Below, one piece after another: positions 24,690 to 35,451 of a stretch of 64,000 bases of DNA; within the stretch, counting starts at the first letter, position 1; every line of letters begins with the position of its first letter. The DNA lies in contig CM055097.1 in assembly GCA_029204225.1 (NCBI GenBank), positions 54,403,677-54,467,676 on the forward strand, given 5' to 3'. Source of the DNA: Diphasiastrum complanatum. Taxonomy: Eukaryota; Streptophyta; Lycopodiopsida; Lycopodiales; Lycopodiaceae. The notes under the pieces were generated by a model. It was given only the letters and a program-made list of their open reading frames with translations. It was not told where the DNA came from and did no database searches. A program made the translations under genes and the position numbers.

Positions 24690-25448
24690 ATGGCTTCCAA
24701 TGGTGGGATCATGTTAGAAACGAATGATAGGTTGAGTTCATCAAACTACTCTACCTGGAAAGTGAGGATGGAATCCTTATTTGAGTTGAATGAACTCATG
24801 GACATAGTTGCAAAAACTGAAGAGAGACCAACCATAGCTCAAGAGAAACAAAGGTTTGATAAGAAGGCCAAAAGGGCTCTTCATATTATCAAAATGAATG
24901 TTACCAATGAACTTCTCAAGGAAGTTGGTAATAGTCAAAGTGCAAGTGAGGCATGGAATGCCTTGAAAAAGCTATTTGAATCAAAGTCCACATCTAGGGT
25001 ATTGACCCTAAGAAGGAAAATATTTTCTAGTAGACAAAGAGAGGGTGAAAGTGCTCATGCATTTGTCTTGAGGGTTAAGTCCTTAAGTGATGATCTAGCA
25101 TGCATTGATGAAAGCATAAAAGATGGTGAAATAGTCCAGGTTATGTTGAATGGTTTGCTAGATGAACATGCTAACCTTGTGCAAAGTTTTGCCATTCAAA
25201 GAGTCTTGCCAAGTGTGGTTGACTTGCAAGAAATCTTATGGACTAAAGAACATAGGTTGCAATCAAAGCTTGATGGTGCATCCTTGCAAGGTGGAGGTGA
25301 AGAGGCTTTCTTCACAAAAGGCAAAGTCAAACGCAAAGGTAAAGGCAAAGGGAAATGGTCCAAAGGTGGTAACTCGGATCATGATGATCACTCTTCCTCC
25401 TCCTCTTCTACTTCTTTTAGAAAGAAAGACAAGTCAAAGTTCAAGTGA
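24690..25448 (+). CDS. Element B gag
   Basis: 252 codons. The start NDRLSSSNYSTWKVRMESLF is the copia UBN2-type gag signature. A helical central region with ALHIIKMNVTNELLKEV and ASEAWNALKKLFESKSTSRV follows, then a very basic Lys/Gly linker and a Ser run. It ends at TGA 25446-25448. The next codons continue the frame with YCGIKGHFANEC, the rest of a CCHC zinc knuckle, so the stop lies where the first knuckle Cys is expected. The capsid part is intact and the nucleocapsid knuckle is cut off. Same frame as the protease and the downstream region. Confidence 0.85.
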   Translation: MASNGGIMLETNDRLSSSNYSTWKVRMESLFELNELMDIVAKTEERPTIAQEKQRFDKKAKRALHIIKMNVTNELLKEVGNSQSASEAWNALKKLFESKSTSRVLTLRRKIFSSRQREGESAHAFVLRVKSLSDDLACIDESIKDGEIVQVMLNGLLDEHANLVQSFAIQRVLPSVVDLQEILWTKEHRLQSKLDGASLQGGGEEAFFTKGKVKRKGKGKGKWSKGGNSDHDDHSSSSSSTSFRKKDKSKFK

Positions 25449-26057
25449 TTTTATTGTGGGATAAAAGGTCATTTTGCAAATGAATGTCATAAGAAGCAAA
25501 GTAATGAAGGTAGCAAGCAAAACAACTTTTGTACTTCTAATGAGGAACTAGATTCTTGTGATTCTCTCATGATGTGTTCTTCAAGTTTAATGTCAAGTGG
25601 AAGTGACAAGGATTCATGGTGGATAGATAGTGGATCTAGTTCACACATGACTAGTCACAAGGAGTTCTTTACTTCTTTGATCTCTTATGTTGGAACCAAG
25701 AAAGTCGTTCACATGCCAAATGGTGGTGAGTGTATGATCAAAGGTATTGGCTCAATTCCTATTTGCCTTTCTACTAATAGGAATGTTAGGCTTGATGGTG
25801 TTCTTTACATTCCTTCACTTTCAAGGAATTTGCTAAGTGTTGGTCAAATGTTAAAAAAAGGGTACAAGACAAAGTTTGTTGGGGATGTTTGCTTCATTAC
25901 TAAGGGAGATGCCTTGATTGCTAGGGGCAATAGACAAGGTAGACTTTACAAGCTTGATGCATTTGTTATGTCTAACAAGAGGAATGAAATGGATGTTGGT
26001 GGTTCTCTCAACTTTCAAAAGTCAATCCCTAGCATCAATAAGATTGGTAGATCTTAA
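25449..26057 (+). pseudogene. Element B protease and pre-integrase region
   Basis: Same frame as gag, after the TGA; the first ATG in the open part is at 25569. The aspartic protease motif WWIDSGSSSHMTSH lies near 25618-25660, followed by VLYIPSLSRNLLSVGQML and GRLYKLDAFVM. These are the usual copia protease end and start of the pre-integrase domain. The frame then changes character: no LWHKRLGH zinc motif follows, and the open frame ends in TAA 26055-26057. The sequence after that stop continues in frame and is conserved in the second family-B copy, so this stop also looks secondary. Confidence 0.85.
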
Positions 26058-27377
26058 GCAAAGTCTAAAGAACTTCCTTATGCTAGATCTAGGTTGAGAT
26101 CTAATGAGCTTCTTGGAGATAGTTATTGTTGTGCTAACTTGGAAATTTTTGGTGAATCTATGATCAATGTTTTGGATCCATTGGATCTTGAAGATGGGCT
26201 AGTGCTACCTATTAGTCAAATGGAGTCATGTGGTGCTAAATTAGTATCATGTTTGTCTACTCATAGATTTTCAAGTCTTGGTGGCTCTTCAATGGAACTA
26301 CATGGAAAGTGCAAAAATGAAAAAGGTAAGAAGAGAGCTAACTTCATCAATGGAGGTGATGAAAACTCTTCTTTGGAAATAATTGTTGCTAATGACTTAT
26401 TTACTCATTTGGAAAGAGATGGTGCTTTGAGCATGATTGAAGAAAAAGTTTCTTTTGTATCTTTATGTGATGAGTCCAAAAAAGTCATTTGTGAAACAAG
26501 TGGTGTCACATGTATTCATAAAGAAAGTAGATCAAAAGGTTCTATCGTGAGACTTGGTGAGGAAGATCTCAAGTCAAAAGGGAGAGGTGAATGTGAAGTG
26601 TTCAAAGTAAGATGTACTTTGAATGATGATTTTGTGAATGATAGTGAGGGTTCATTATCATTACCTATATCATTGATTAGAAGTCCAGGTTTGACAAGAA
26701 AAAGTACTTCAATCATTTTTATGTTGAAGAAACTATGTATTCTTTTAATTGCTTCTAATGTTCAAGATTCTTCCATTTCTTATGATGCAACTATCAAGAG
26801 GGAGATTGCTAACTTTTGTGGTGTGATCATTAAGAGGGAGTCTTGTGAAGGAAAGGGCAAAGGAAGAGTGACTCTTGGGAAGATTCAAGGCATGGATCTT
26901 ACATCTCTTCATCAACTCAAAGGTTGCTATGATTGTGGTGGAGTGTTCATGCATGATCAAGATGGCAAAAGGTTGGATGAAGAAGACTACATGGAGCAAC
27001 TCAAGTGGCAATTTCTCCAAGGCAAGGAAGATCTCATTGGTGAGCTCATTGAGGTTTGGTTTGAGCTCAAATGGGCTGGTTTGATTAGGTTTGATACTCA
27101 ACTTCATCTACTCTACTTTATGTTGGATAGAATTGTAGAAATCTATCTTTTGGTTTATGATGGTGGCATTGTTTTCACTAACTATAGTGAAAGGTTGAAA
27201 TCAAGCAATTATGAGATCTTGTGGGATGTTAATCATGTGTTTGAGAGGGAGTATCTTCAGAGGTTTAGATCTGGAGATGTTTATAAATGCAAAGTCCTTG
27301 ATGTTTTATTGGAGATCAAGATGTCGATCTTGAATTGCTTCATCAACACCAAGAGGCAAGTAGCAATTGGAAGCTAG
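26058..27377 (+). CDS. Element B unrecognised ORF (ORFX, first part)
   Basis: In the same frame as gag and protease; open from 26058 with the first ATG at 26094 (427 residues from there). I recognise no integrase, RT, RNase H, envelope or known host domain. Visible features are CANLEIFGES, PLDLEDGLVLPI, a KGKKRANFING stretch, a hydrophobic run near residues 205-220 (IIFMLKKLCILLIA) and a Trp-rich section LKWQFLQGKEDLIGELIEVW. The N-terminal part is conserved in the antisense copy at 39403-39700, including LHGKCK and RANFIN. With gag and protease it would form a frame of about 896 codons with only two stops. It ends in a probable frameshift near 27350-27377. Confidence 0.75.
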   Translation, partial: AKSKELPYARSRLRSNELLGDSYCCANLEIFGESMINVLDPLDLEDGLVLPISQMESCGAKLVSCLSTHRFSSLGGSSMELHGKCKNEKGKKRANFINGGDENSSLEIIVANDLFTHLERDGALSMIEEKVSFVSLCDESKKVICETSGVTCIHKESRSKGSIVRLGEEDLKSKGRGECEVFKVRCTLNDDFVNDSEGSLSLPISLIRSPGLTRKSTSIIFMLKKLCILLIASNVQDSSISYDATIKREIANFCGVIIKRESCEGKGKGRVTLGKIQGMDLTSLHQLKGCYDCGGVFMHDQDGKRLDEEDYMEQLKWQFLQGKEDLIGELIEVWFELKWAGLIRFDTQLHLLYFMLDRIVEIYLLVYDGGIVFTNYSERLKSSNYEILWDVNHVFEREYLQRFRSGDVYKCKVLDVLLEIKMSILNCFINTKRQVAIGS

Positions 27378-27838
27378 TCAAAAGCATCAAAGGGGAGCCA
27401 CATGGGCAAAGCATTTTGGATCTATTTTTACAGGTTCTTGAAGGTTTAAGTAAGGTTCTTAGAGCAGCAAGGAAGTGTCCTTTTACTCTACCTTATTTGT
27501 TTAATCTCATGTATGAACATTGTCATGTCAATGTGTTGGAATTGTCAAAATTCAATGAAACTAGTTCCATAGTTTTGCACCCTTTGGATCTTGGAGATGG
27601 AATAGCTATCATTGCTGGTTCTTATGATCAAGTACATGCATTCATTCAAATCTTGAAAGATATTGAAGTGGTCAATATGTTTACTTTTGAACAAAGTTCA
27701 AGATCTAGCATCCTAGTGTTGGAAAATTGGCAAAGTGTTGACAATGTAGGATCAAGGGTTGTATGCAAATCTTGTGGAGATACTTCAAGTATTTCAAGTT
27801 CAGGTTTTGCTCATTCAAATGGAAAAGAGAACACATAA
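27335..27838 (+). CDS. Element B unrecognised ORF (ORFX, second part)
   Basis: 167 codons, in another frame overlapping the end of the first part by 43 bases. It most likely continues the same protein after a frameshift. It contains a PLDLGDGIAIIAG stretch resembling PLDLEDGLVLPI in the first part, and a CKSCGDTSS segment. Family unknown. The small open frames after it (to 28231) have no further support and may be its decayed tail. Confidence 0.55.
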   Translation: MLHQHQEASSNWKLVKSIKGEPHGQSILDLFLQVLEGLSKVLRAARKCPFTLPYLFNLMYEHCHVNVLELSKFNETSSIVLHPLDLGDGIAIIAGSYDQVHAFIQILKDIEVVNMFTFEQSSRSSILVLENWQSVDNVGSRVVCKSCGDTSSISSSGFAHSNGKENT

Positions 27839-28267
27839 TTTTGGCATTCATTCACTCAAGGGCTTTCATGGATTGGAGATCTACAAAGGCAAGGTGGTGA
27901 TGGAGGTTCATTCATGGAGATACATGGTGCATTCACTATGGGCATAGTGGAATGTGGAGGAGGCATGAAAACACTTGTTGGTTACTTTCACTTACCACTT
28001 GTTTGCTGCTATTTTAAAGAGAATTCAAAGGTGGATACATGGAAGAATCCTTTCATTATGATTCTATGTTCTTTTACATGTATCCTTTTCATCATTCTAT
28101 GTAAAATTGATGTAAGAAATAATGAAGCATCCTATATGGACACTATTATCTATATCAATTATGCTGTAATTCATATTGTACATATTAGAACACTTGAGAA
28201 GAGATCTATTATCATGATGCATCATTCTTAGGTTGGAGCAAAGTATTGTTGTAAAACTAGCAAATTA

Positions 28268-28281
28268 AGTTGAAGAGGGAG
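28268..28281 (+). other. Element B polypurine tract
   Basis: AGTTGAAGAGGGAG lies immediately before the 3' LTR, in the position where plus-strand synthesis is primed. Confidence 0.8.
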
Positions 28282-28936
28282 TGTGAAAATTGTCAACATT
28301 TCCTAGTTAGTTTGAGGCCTAAATTGGCACTTTTTGTACATAGTTTTGGATCTAATATTTCACACGTGTGAAAGAGGCCTAGATACTTTTATTTTAGTAT
28401 ATATTTCATGTTGAAGAAGTCTCAAACTTTAGGACCTTCAAAATGACACCAAAATCATGTTATTTGGACATATAGGCCAAAATTGGCTATTTTAGGCTAC
28501 TGGTGTCCTAAATTTGGGTCCTAAGCTCTAGAGAGAGGAGAGAGAGTCATCTCTCTCACCTATATTAGGCTGAAATGCATGGAGAACAGGTTGGAGAGAC
28601 TTATTGTATTGTTGAGAGAGATCAATAGATCATTGTCACAGTTTCTTCCTCCATTGAGAGCATTGCTTTGTGTATTGTCTTCAAGCTTTTGTGTATGATC
28701 TAAAGAGGTTTCCAAAAGTGGTAGGCTGCTATTGTAGGGCTGGTATGCTGTTGTTTTTGGTTGCCATCAGTACCTTTTATTAGTTTCTTTTGTCTCTTGA
28801 ATGCTTTGTCAAGTTCATGTGTATCAAAGGTAGCATTAGGATGCTTTGCTATTTCTAGCTTTTGTAGCTTGTTGTGCAAAGATCTTAGCCAAGTATTTTG
28901 GGAGTTTGGATACATTCAAGATCCACTTTTTTCACA
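28282..28936 (+). repeat. Element B 3' LTR
   Basis: 655 bp, same ends as the 5' LTR. The TTTCACACGTGTGAAA palindrome is at 28358-28373. It differs from the 5' LTR mainly by the short AG tract and a handful of substitutions. Confidence 0.96.
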
Positions 28937-29051
28937 ATCCTTACTTGCAGATGGAGGCATCCTAGCTTGGATTGGGGAGCATATTGAAGCTTGCAGATTG
29001 CTTGGAGGACATTTGGAGGCTCTACCTTGGATTTGGAGGACTTCCTCACCT

Positions 29052-29624
29052 CTACTTGTAAAAGAATTGCTGCTCAATGCCTTGTCTTTGGCAGTACTCC
29101 TTAAACTCCACAGAGATATATTCTCCACCATTGTCTGAACTTAGGGCCTTGATCGTCCTTCCAGTCTCCTTTTCTGCATGCTCCTTGAAGATTCTGAAGC
29201 AGTTGAAGGCTTCTGATTTCTTCTTTATGAAGTACACCATAGTCCTTCTGGAGAATTCGTCAATAAAGGTTATAAAATACTTGGCGTCGTTCAACGAAGG
29301 ATTTTTCATCAGGTCACAAATATCTAAATATACAACATCTAGCAATCCTCTAGCAACATGTTGATGGCTTGACTTAAATGGTTTCCTAGTCTGTTTACCA
29401 ACTAGACAGTCTTGACAAATAGGTAACTCGACCTTTTTGCAAGGATAGTCGAGATCAAGAACAATAGATTGTCTAGACATTCGTTGTACAGTAGCATGAT
29501 TTAAATGACCAAGTCTATAATGCCAAAGTAAACCTTTATTTGAATGAATTGAAATACTGAGAGCCTGACTAGAGGCAGAAAAGCAATGACTTTGTCGTGA
29601 ATAGTAAGACAAACTATTCGTCAC
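29052..29624 (-). pseudogene. Copia C pre-integrase/integrase fragment
   Basis: Minus-strand open frame of 190 codons from copia family C. It includes LLWHYRLGHLNHATVQRMS and ICQDCLVGKQTRKPF, a complete HHCC zinc site. The integrase core follows with YLDICDLM, YFITFIDEFSRRTMVYF and SSDNGGEYISVEF. It stops just after GIEQQ, at the boundary with the gypsy LTR. Its 5' side ends near 29624 at unassigned sequence. It closely resembles the copy at 30480-32532, so two members of one family lie in tandem orientation. Confidence 0.88.
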
Positions 29625-29639
29625 AAATTATTCACGAAG

Positions 29640-30470
29640 AGCTAGACGGTGCTCGATTGATAATTAGTCATGAATGATTCGCAAAAGACAAGACCATATG
29701 TTAGTCGTCTATTACTAAAAAGAACAACTAGAAAGATCAGACAGAATGAATGATAAGCATAGCAATATTAACATAGATCTGAATGCAGAACAAAGAGCTG
29801 TCTCAGATTAAGTATATCATGTATACATGTCAATAATGTGGTAGAGCACAAGACAATAGCGGATGAAACCGTGTGCCCTATGAAGCTTATACAATCTGTA
29901 AAGGAATAAAATCTTATTGCTGACAATCAAAAATCAATGCGCAAGGCATCTACTTCGTCTCATTCACTCATAACTCATTAACCTCGTTCGACTGAATACG
30001 CAAATGGTATCCAATACATATATACATTATATTACAGGTGTGCAGATGTGGAAAGTATAGTGGATGTGCTGTCTGTAAGAGATCGTGGGTTGCTGCAGTC
30101 ATTGTCCAGTCTATTAGCGCAGCTATATGGGGTGAGCGTGAAAAAGGGAACGACGTCAGTTAGTGTTGAAGTGATCGTTGGTGATGACAATGCAAAAAGT
30201 GCGTCATTTTTACGAGTAGCCTTAGGATTAGATTTACAGGGTGCCTTTGCTTTTAGGGCACCTTTGGCATTCTGTAAGATAGTGTCCTCTTTTTGCCTGT
30301 CACCATAACATGTGTAAAAACACAATGTCGTGATTCTTTTCTTTGTCTGTGCGAATTTGCGTGTAATTATGTAGACTGCACGACAACGTTAGTAAATATG
30401 CAGCATGAATGGAGGCAAATTAAAATGGGATTTAAGGAGAGTAGAGGGAATAAATCCAACAGCTTCTTCC
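29640..30470. other. Unassigned segment between two copia C fragments
   Basis: Separates two copia C pieces. It shares short words with the LTR-like sequences at 6533-7540 and 38176-39370 (TTCGCAAAAGACAAG-type runs), so it is probably LTR or other non-coding retroelement DNA. The open frames on both strands near 30032-30325 have no recognisable domain. Confidence 0.4.
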
Positions 30471-32532
30471 TAAGATCGTGAGGAATCTACGCATAAGCAG
30501 TACATCCAAAAACTCGTAAATTTGATAAAGAAGGTTTGGTACCTATCCAAACTTCGAATGGTGTTTGTATGAGAGACCTTTATTAGGACATCTATTCTGA
30601 ATATAGGTTGTTGTTGAAATAGCTTCAGCCCAAAATGACTTCGGAAGTGTCGCATGTGATAACATGCACTTTGTCGATTCGACTAAGGTTCTGTTCTTTC
30701 TCTCAGCAAGACCATTTGAATGAGGCGAATAGGAGATAATGTATTGTTGCTCAATGTCCTTGTTAAGACAATACTCCTTGAATTCGATGGAGATGTATTC
30801 TCCCCCGTTATCTGACCTCACTGCTTTGATTCGTTTGTTAGTTTGATTTTCTACATGCTCTTTGAATTGTCTGAACTTGATGAAAGCCTCTGATTTCTAT
30901 TTAATGAAATAAACAGCTGTTCTTCTAGAGAATTCATCAACAAAGGTAATGAAATACTTTGCATCTAGCAATAAAGGAGTTTGCATAGGTCCACATATAT
31001 TTATATGAACAACATCTAACAGACCTTTTGATGCATGCCTATGACTTGATCTAAAAGGAGTCCTAGTTTGCTTTCCAAGGATGCAGCTATGGCAAACAGG
31101 GAGATCAACCTTACCAGAAGGATAGTCGAGATCAAGAGCCATGGATTGTCTGGACATGTTCAAAATAGATGCATAATTCAAGTGTCCTAAGTGACGATGC
31201 TATAGTAATGCCTTATTGACAAGAACAGAGGTTTTCAAGGCTTGACTAGAATCAGAATAACAATGTGCCAATCTATACAAGTATCCATGCCTCTTGCCGA
31301 GTGCAAGGATCTTATTAATCCTATCGATAATTCTGCATTGATCAGACTCAAACTCCACCTTATGATCTAAATCTGTAATTCTACTTACTAATAATAGATT
31401 TGTAGAGAGTTTAGGAACATACAAGACTTTTGACAGTAGTTTGAACTGATCATGCTGGAATCTGAATCTTATAGTACCTTCACCTTCGATAGTGTGAGTA
31501 CTATCGTCACCAAGATAAACATCCTTCTTTGTGTTGTAAGCCATATAGGATTGGAAAATCTCACGATGATTAGTCATATGTTGAGTAGCTCCAGAATCCA
31601 AAAACCACAAATCATCAGAATTCGCATATTTGTCTTTGACCATAAAAGCAACTTCGTCCATTTTGACTTGAGGAGATGCTGTAATTGTATTTGCTTGTTG
31701 ATCAAGTTGATTGGCTGCATTCTTCGCTTTGAGAATTTGGCAATCTTGGATCTCATGGTTATTGCATTTACAATACTTGCAAAACATCTTCTTCTTTGAT
31801 GGATGTGAATTTGATGATTGTTCTTGACTTTGAGTTTGTTTCTGATTCGATCCAGATTGCTTGCAGTTTTTCTGCTTCTGTCATTTTGAGCCCTTGTTGA
31901 CATATAGAGCATGAGACGAAGAGGTAAACGAAGTGTCTTGACTTCTTCGATTATCTTCTTGCAGCAACATAGTGATAACTCTGGTAAGAGTTCAATATGA
32001 GTGTGTCGTGATGATCATCACCCAGTTCTCATATGTAGAGGACAGGCTTGAAAGCAATGTCATTGTTGCGTCTTGATCGTCTATGATTGATCTGACAACA
32101 GCCATCCGTTGCAAGAGATTCTTAAACTGGTTAATGTGACTCTGAAGAGAAACTCTGAAGAGAAACTCTGAAGAGAATCACCATTTGATATCTTGAGTGT
32201 GAAGAATTTCCTTCAAAGATGTAACTTAGTAGTTATGTCTCTCACATCATATAGTGAGCTCAGGATGTCCCAAATTTCTTTTAAAGTTTTAGCTTCAACT
32301 ATGTGGCCAATTTGAGTATTTGATATATTGAGGATAATAAGTGTGAAAGCTTTACCATCCATCGATTTCCATTTTGAGTCTTCTGTGTCTTCTTCAGTTT
32401 CAATTCGATACCTGTAACAACATCCCATAACTCATTTGCAATTAGCAAGGTCTTCACCTTAAATTTCCACAAATGATAATTGGATCCATTCAGCTTGTCT
32501 GTGATAAGACCAGCTTTACTTTGAGAATCCAT
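30470..32532 (-). pseudogene. Copia C gag-protease-integrase
   Basis: Minus strand. The start codon at 32532 opens gag with LITDKLNGSNYHLWKFKVKT. A frame change near 32340 leads to IGHIVEAKTLKEIWDILSSL. A segment near 31860-32210 is poorly readable. The zinc knuckle CKYCKCNNHEIQDC is near 31780, the protease WFLDSGATQHMTNH near 31600, and VLYVPKLSTNLLLVSRI follows. Pre-integrase and integrase continue with LPVCHSCILGKQTRTPF, INICGPMQTP, RSDNGGEYISIEF and NGLAERKNRTLVE, ending with LRVFGCTAYA near 30490. RT and RNase H are absent here. Several stops and frameshifts. Confidence 0.87.
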
Positions 32533-32616
32533 CTGGAACTTAGTCTGTTGATTGTATCGATGACACTAAGATGTAGTGATGCCAACAATAGGAAATCAAT
32601 TCTATGATATTGAAAT

Positions 32617-33450
32617 TGTGGAGAAAGTACAAAAAGGACCAAGAGTGGATCCTAATCTGATCCTCAAGAGAGATTGGTTGTCAGATTAGTTGATCTATCA
32701 ATCTACTTCAGATTAAGATCAATCTAGATCAATTCTAGACACAAAATCCTAACAAGAACAATCATTAATTGAAGGTAAGTGTACTTTATGGTTTCACACA
32801 TGTGAAACACTATTTGAGTACGGACTCCAACCTAAAAATCAAGTACACATTGATAGAACCTCAAAACAATTAAAACAAATTTAGACAAATGGAGAGAATC
32901 ACTCAAAATTGCTTCCAAAACCAAGATTGGTGTCTCACATTGATTATGGCCAACTGTGGCTCTATATATACAATAAGTGGGAGCTCGTGGTACTGATCAT
33001 CCCTCTGATCCCACATGTGTGAAGGTGCTTTGTCATATGATGATTCATCATGCAAAACTGACACTTGGACAAAACCTTCTATTTTGAGCACTTTTGGTCC
33101 ATTTTTCTTTTAAATGGAGATCTACTTGGAAATCTTTTAGAAGTCAAAATTTGCCTACTTCAGCTTATTTTCACACATGTGAGTTGTCCTCTACACATTT
33201 GATATGACACCTAACCAAAGGATGTGGCTCATGCAATCAATAGATTGATGCCATGTGTCATATGTCTAGAAAACTAGTTTTTGGCCTTTTTAGCCACTAG
33301 AACTTGAATTAAATCATATGTACAACCTATATGATTATGGTACATGACAAGTACACTACTTTCACACGTGGGAACAGGCTCCACACATGTGTAATCATCC
33401 TATATACATGATTTTTGGCCTCTACCAAGCTTATTTTTGCATTTATCACA
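32617..33450 (-). repeat. Element D 3' LTR
   Basis: 834 bp. It contains GTTTCACACATGTGAAAC at 32791-32808, which differs by one base from a perfect palindrome present in the partner LTR, and several more CACATGTG or CACACGTG words downstream. Confidence 0.9.
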
Positions 33451-33655
33451 CTCCTAAAAAATCTAGCTTGGTAAATCTAGCATGATGGAAAACATGATGA
33501 TCTTGAACTTGACTCCATGGGCTGAATTGGTCTTTGCTGGTTCAAAAGGTGTGAAGATCATCTAATGAGCTTGATGTTGATCGGAAATCACCATATCCAT
33601 GATAGTGCTTTTTTGATGTTGACATCTTTGATGAACTTGAGAGCTTTGCACCATC

Positions 33656-34519
33656 CTAGCACCTCCAAAATCGATCCTTCCAAATTTCATGTAGATGCTT
33701 GACTTTGAGGCTTGCTCCTTCTTCATGTGCATGATCCTCCATGAGAAAATAAAGATTTCTTTTTGATTTTTTAGGATCACAAAGATCTAACATCATGTTA
33801 CTACGATCTAGAGAATTAGTCTCATCCAGATTGGCAAGACTATGCATGCTATAATAACAAAGTGTTTGCAATATATCTTCATGCTTGTTTACCATCCTAA
33901 TCTCAGATCCAATGAGGCTAAATACTTCATTATGGAGATAAGTGTCTTTAGAAGATGACTCACTTACTCTCATAAAGAGTTTACAATTTGCCTCAATACA
34001 AATTTTCAAACTATGAGTGAAAAAATCACTTTTGCTCTTGCATGACTCAAGAGCATACATTTGATGAAATAACCATTTGCTTTCTAATTTATTTGAAATC
34101 AATTTCAATCTCTTAAGAACATCATCTATGTTCTCAAGAGAGACTTCATACTCAACTAGTATGGCTTTACTCCAATTTTGAGATGCAATGATTTCACTAA
34201 AGCAAATTGATTTATTAAATGACATAAGAGAAGTAAGTATGAGATGTATACCACATGAGATATGCTCCTCTTTCCCTTGAAATGTGAGCCACATGGATTC
34301 AACCATATTTCTTGAGTTTATTTTTGGAATCACAATTTGAGAAGGTCTCTCCTCCTCAATCCTTGGCACACTTGAACCTTGAGAAGGATTCTCCTCCTCA
34401 ATCCTTGGCACATTTGAACCTTGAGATGACTCCTTAAGATCCTCTTCATGGTGCTCCTTTTTGATGGAAATCCGAGACTTCCATGTCTCATAATGATCAC
34501 AAAAAGTATGACCATTCAA
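33656..34519 (-). CDS. Element D unrecognised ORF, C-terminal module
   Basis: 287 codons, minus strand, no recognised domain. The N-terminal part has two copies of a PSQGS(S/N)VPRIEEE-type repeat (42-bp DNA unit, near 34346-34430). The middle has the module ICFSEIIASQNWSKAILVEYE ... CKLFMRVSESSSKDTYLHNEVFSLIGSEI. A diverged copy of this module lies just upstream (34540-34960). The C-terminal part is charged and ends FWRC. Composition is Ser-, Glu- and Lys-rich with no membrane segment. It occupies the place where copia pol should be. Confidence 0.55.
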   Translation of the reverse strand: MNGHTFCDHYETWKSRISIKKEHHEEDLKESSQGSNVPRIEEENPSQGSSVPRIEEERPSQIVIPKINSRNMVESMWLTFQGKEEHISCGIHLILTSLMSFNKSICFSEIIASQNWSKAILVEYEVSLENIDDVLKRLKLISNKLESKWLFHQMYALESCKSKSDFFTHSLKICIEANCKLFMRVSESSSKDTYLHNEVFSLIGSEIRMVNKHEDILQTLCYYSMHSLANLDETNSLDRSNMMLDLCDPKKSKRNLYFLMEDHAHEEGASLKVKHLHEIWKDRFWRC

Positions 34520-35393
34520 TATGCACTTCTATGATTATCAAGATTACTTATGCTAGAAACATGAGTCCAAAAATCAACACAACTTGGCATGATTTTTCCA
34601 ATATTGAAATCAAAAGGTATTTCCATCTCAATAAGGCTAACTACTTGCTTATGGATATAAGTGTCCACTTTGGATGCTTCACTTATTCTCATAAGAAGTT
34701 TACAACTTGCCTTTAAAATTGAAAACTTACAATTTTCATCTTTATGAATGAACACATCATTCATGATCTAATTGAAACCAAAAGATCCGACATTATGAAG
34801 ATATTTCCATTTCCTTGACTTCATAACTAATGTAAGCTTACAAGGAAAACATACTTTACTATCTTTTAAGGCGTCACACTCAACTAGTATTGCCTTAATC
34901 CACCTTTGAGATACAAAAATCTCTTCAAAGCAAAATGAGTTGACATGAGAGCATAAATGAAACTATTTTCATTTTGTGATTGCTCCTTATTCTTGACTGT
35001 TTTCTCTTGGATAATAACAATAAGTTTGAACTTGTCCAAAGTTCCAAGCAAAATAATTTCCAAGGACATAAAATAAATCCAAGTTACTTTCATGAAAGTG
35101 ACATCTATCTTTGCATCTTGAACCAAACAATGCACTTCCAAATGAAAAATTTCAAAAGATTTGACACGTGTTGTGATGGACTCTTGAAGACAAATCTTGC
35201 AAGTCCTTGTGAGACTCCAAGCCTCATTCACCTTTCCACAAAGGAAACACCCTTCCTTGGACTTGTCCTTCTTGTATTTGCATTTTGAACTTGAAGCTCC
35301 ATCCTTCACCTCGGCCCCCTTGCTTTGGTTCTCCTTGGATGGACTGGTCTTCTTTTTGTAGCATCTTGAGAAAAAAATATCCTCCCTTGCCAC
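34516..35393 (-). pseudogene. Element D unrecognised ORF, upstream module and Cys-rich part
   Basis: Minus strand, decayed. An ORF from 35393 has a Lys-rich start, then CKYKKDKSKEGCFLCGK, which looks like half a gag zinc knuckle, and ends near 34884. In another frame the sequence continues as EEIFVSQRWIKAILVE ... CKLLMRISEASKVDTYIHKQVVSLIEMEI (34516-34960). This is clearly a duplicate of the module in the neighbouring ORF. At least two frame changes separate the pieces. Confidence 0.55.
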
Positions 35394-35451
35394 AAAGGTT
35401 GCACTCAGGATCCTTTCTTTCCTTCAATAGGATGCCACCTATTGATGCCAT
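35394..35451 (-). pseudogene. Element D residual gag start
   Basis: ATG at 35451 (minus) opens MASIGGILLKERKDPECNLC. Its first residues resemble the element B gag start, MASNGGIMLE. It jumps straight to a zinc-knuckle-like CNLCGKGG, so nearly all of gag appears to be deleted in frame. Confidence 0.5.

Noticed and set aside
26690-26770. Hydrophobic run in element B ORFX as evidence for an envelope-like gene
   Set aside because: A single short hydrophobic stretch, without signal peptide, paired membrane segments or cleavage site, is not enough to call an envelope protein.
30032-30325. 97-residue minus-strand and 86-residue plus-strand ORFs in the gap between copia C fragments
   Set aside because: They overlap each other, have no recognisable domain, and lie in sequence resembling retroelement non-coding DNA.
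32903-33091. 62-residue minus-strand ORF, nearly identical to one at 37418-37606
   Set aside because: Both lie at the same place in the two LTRs of element D; conservation follows from LTR identity, not from coding.
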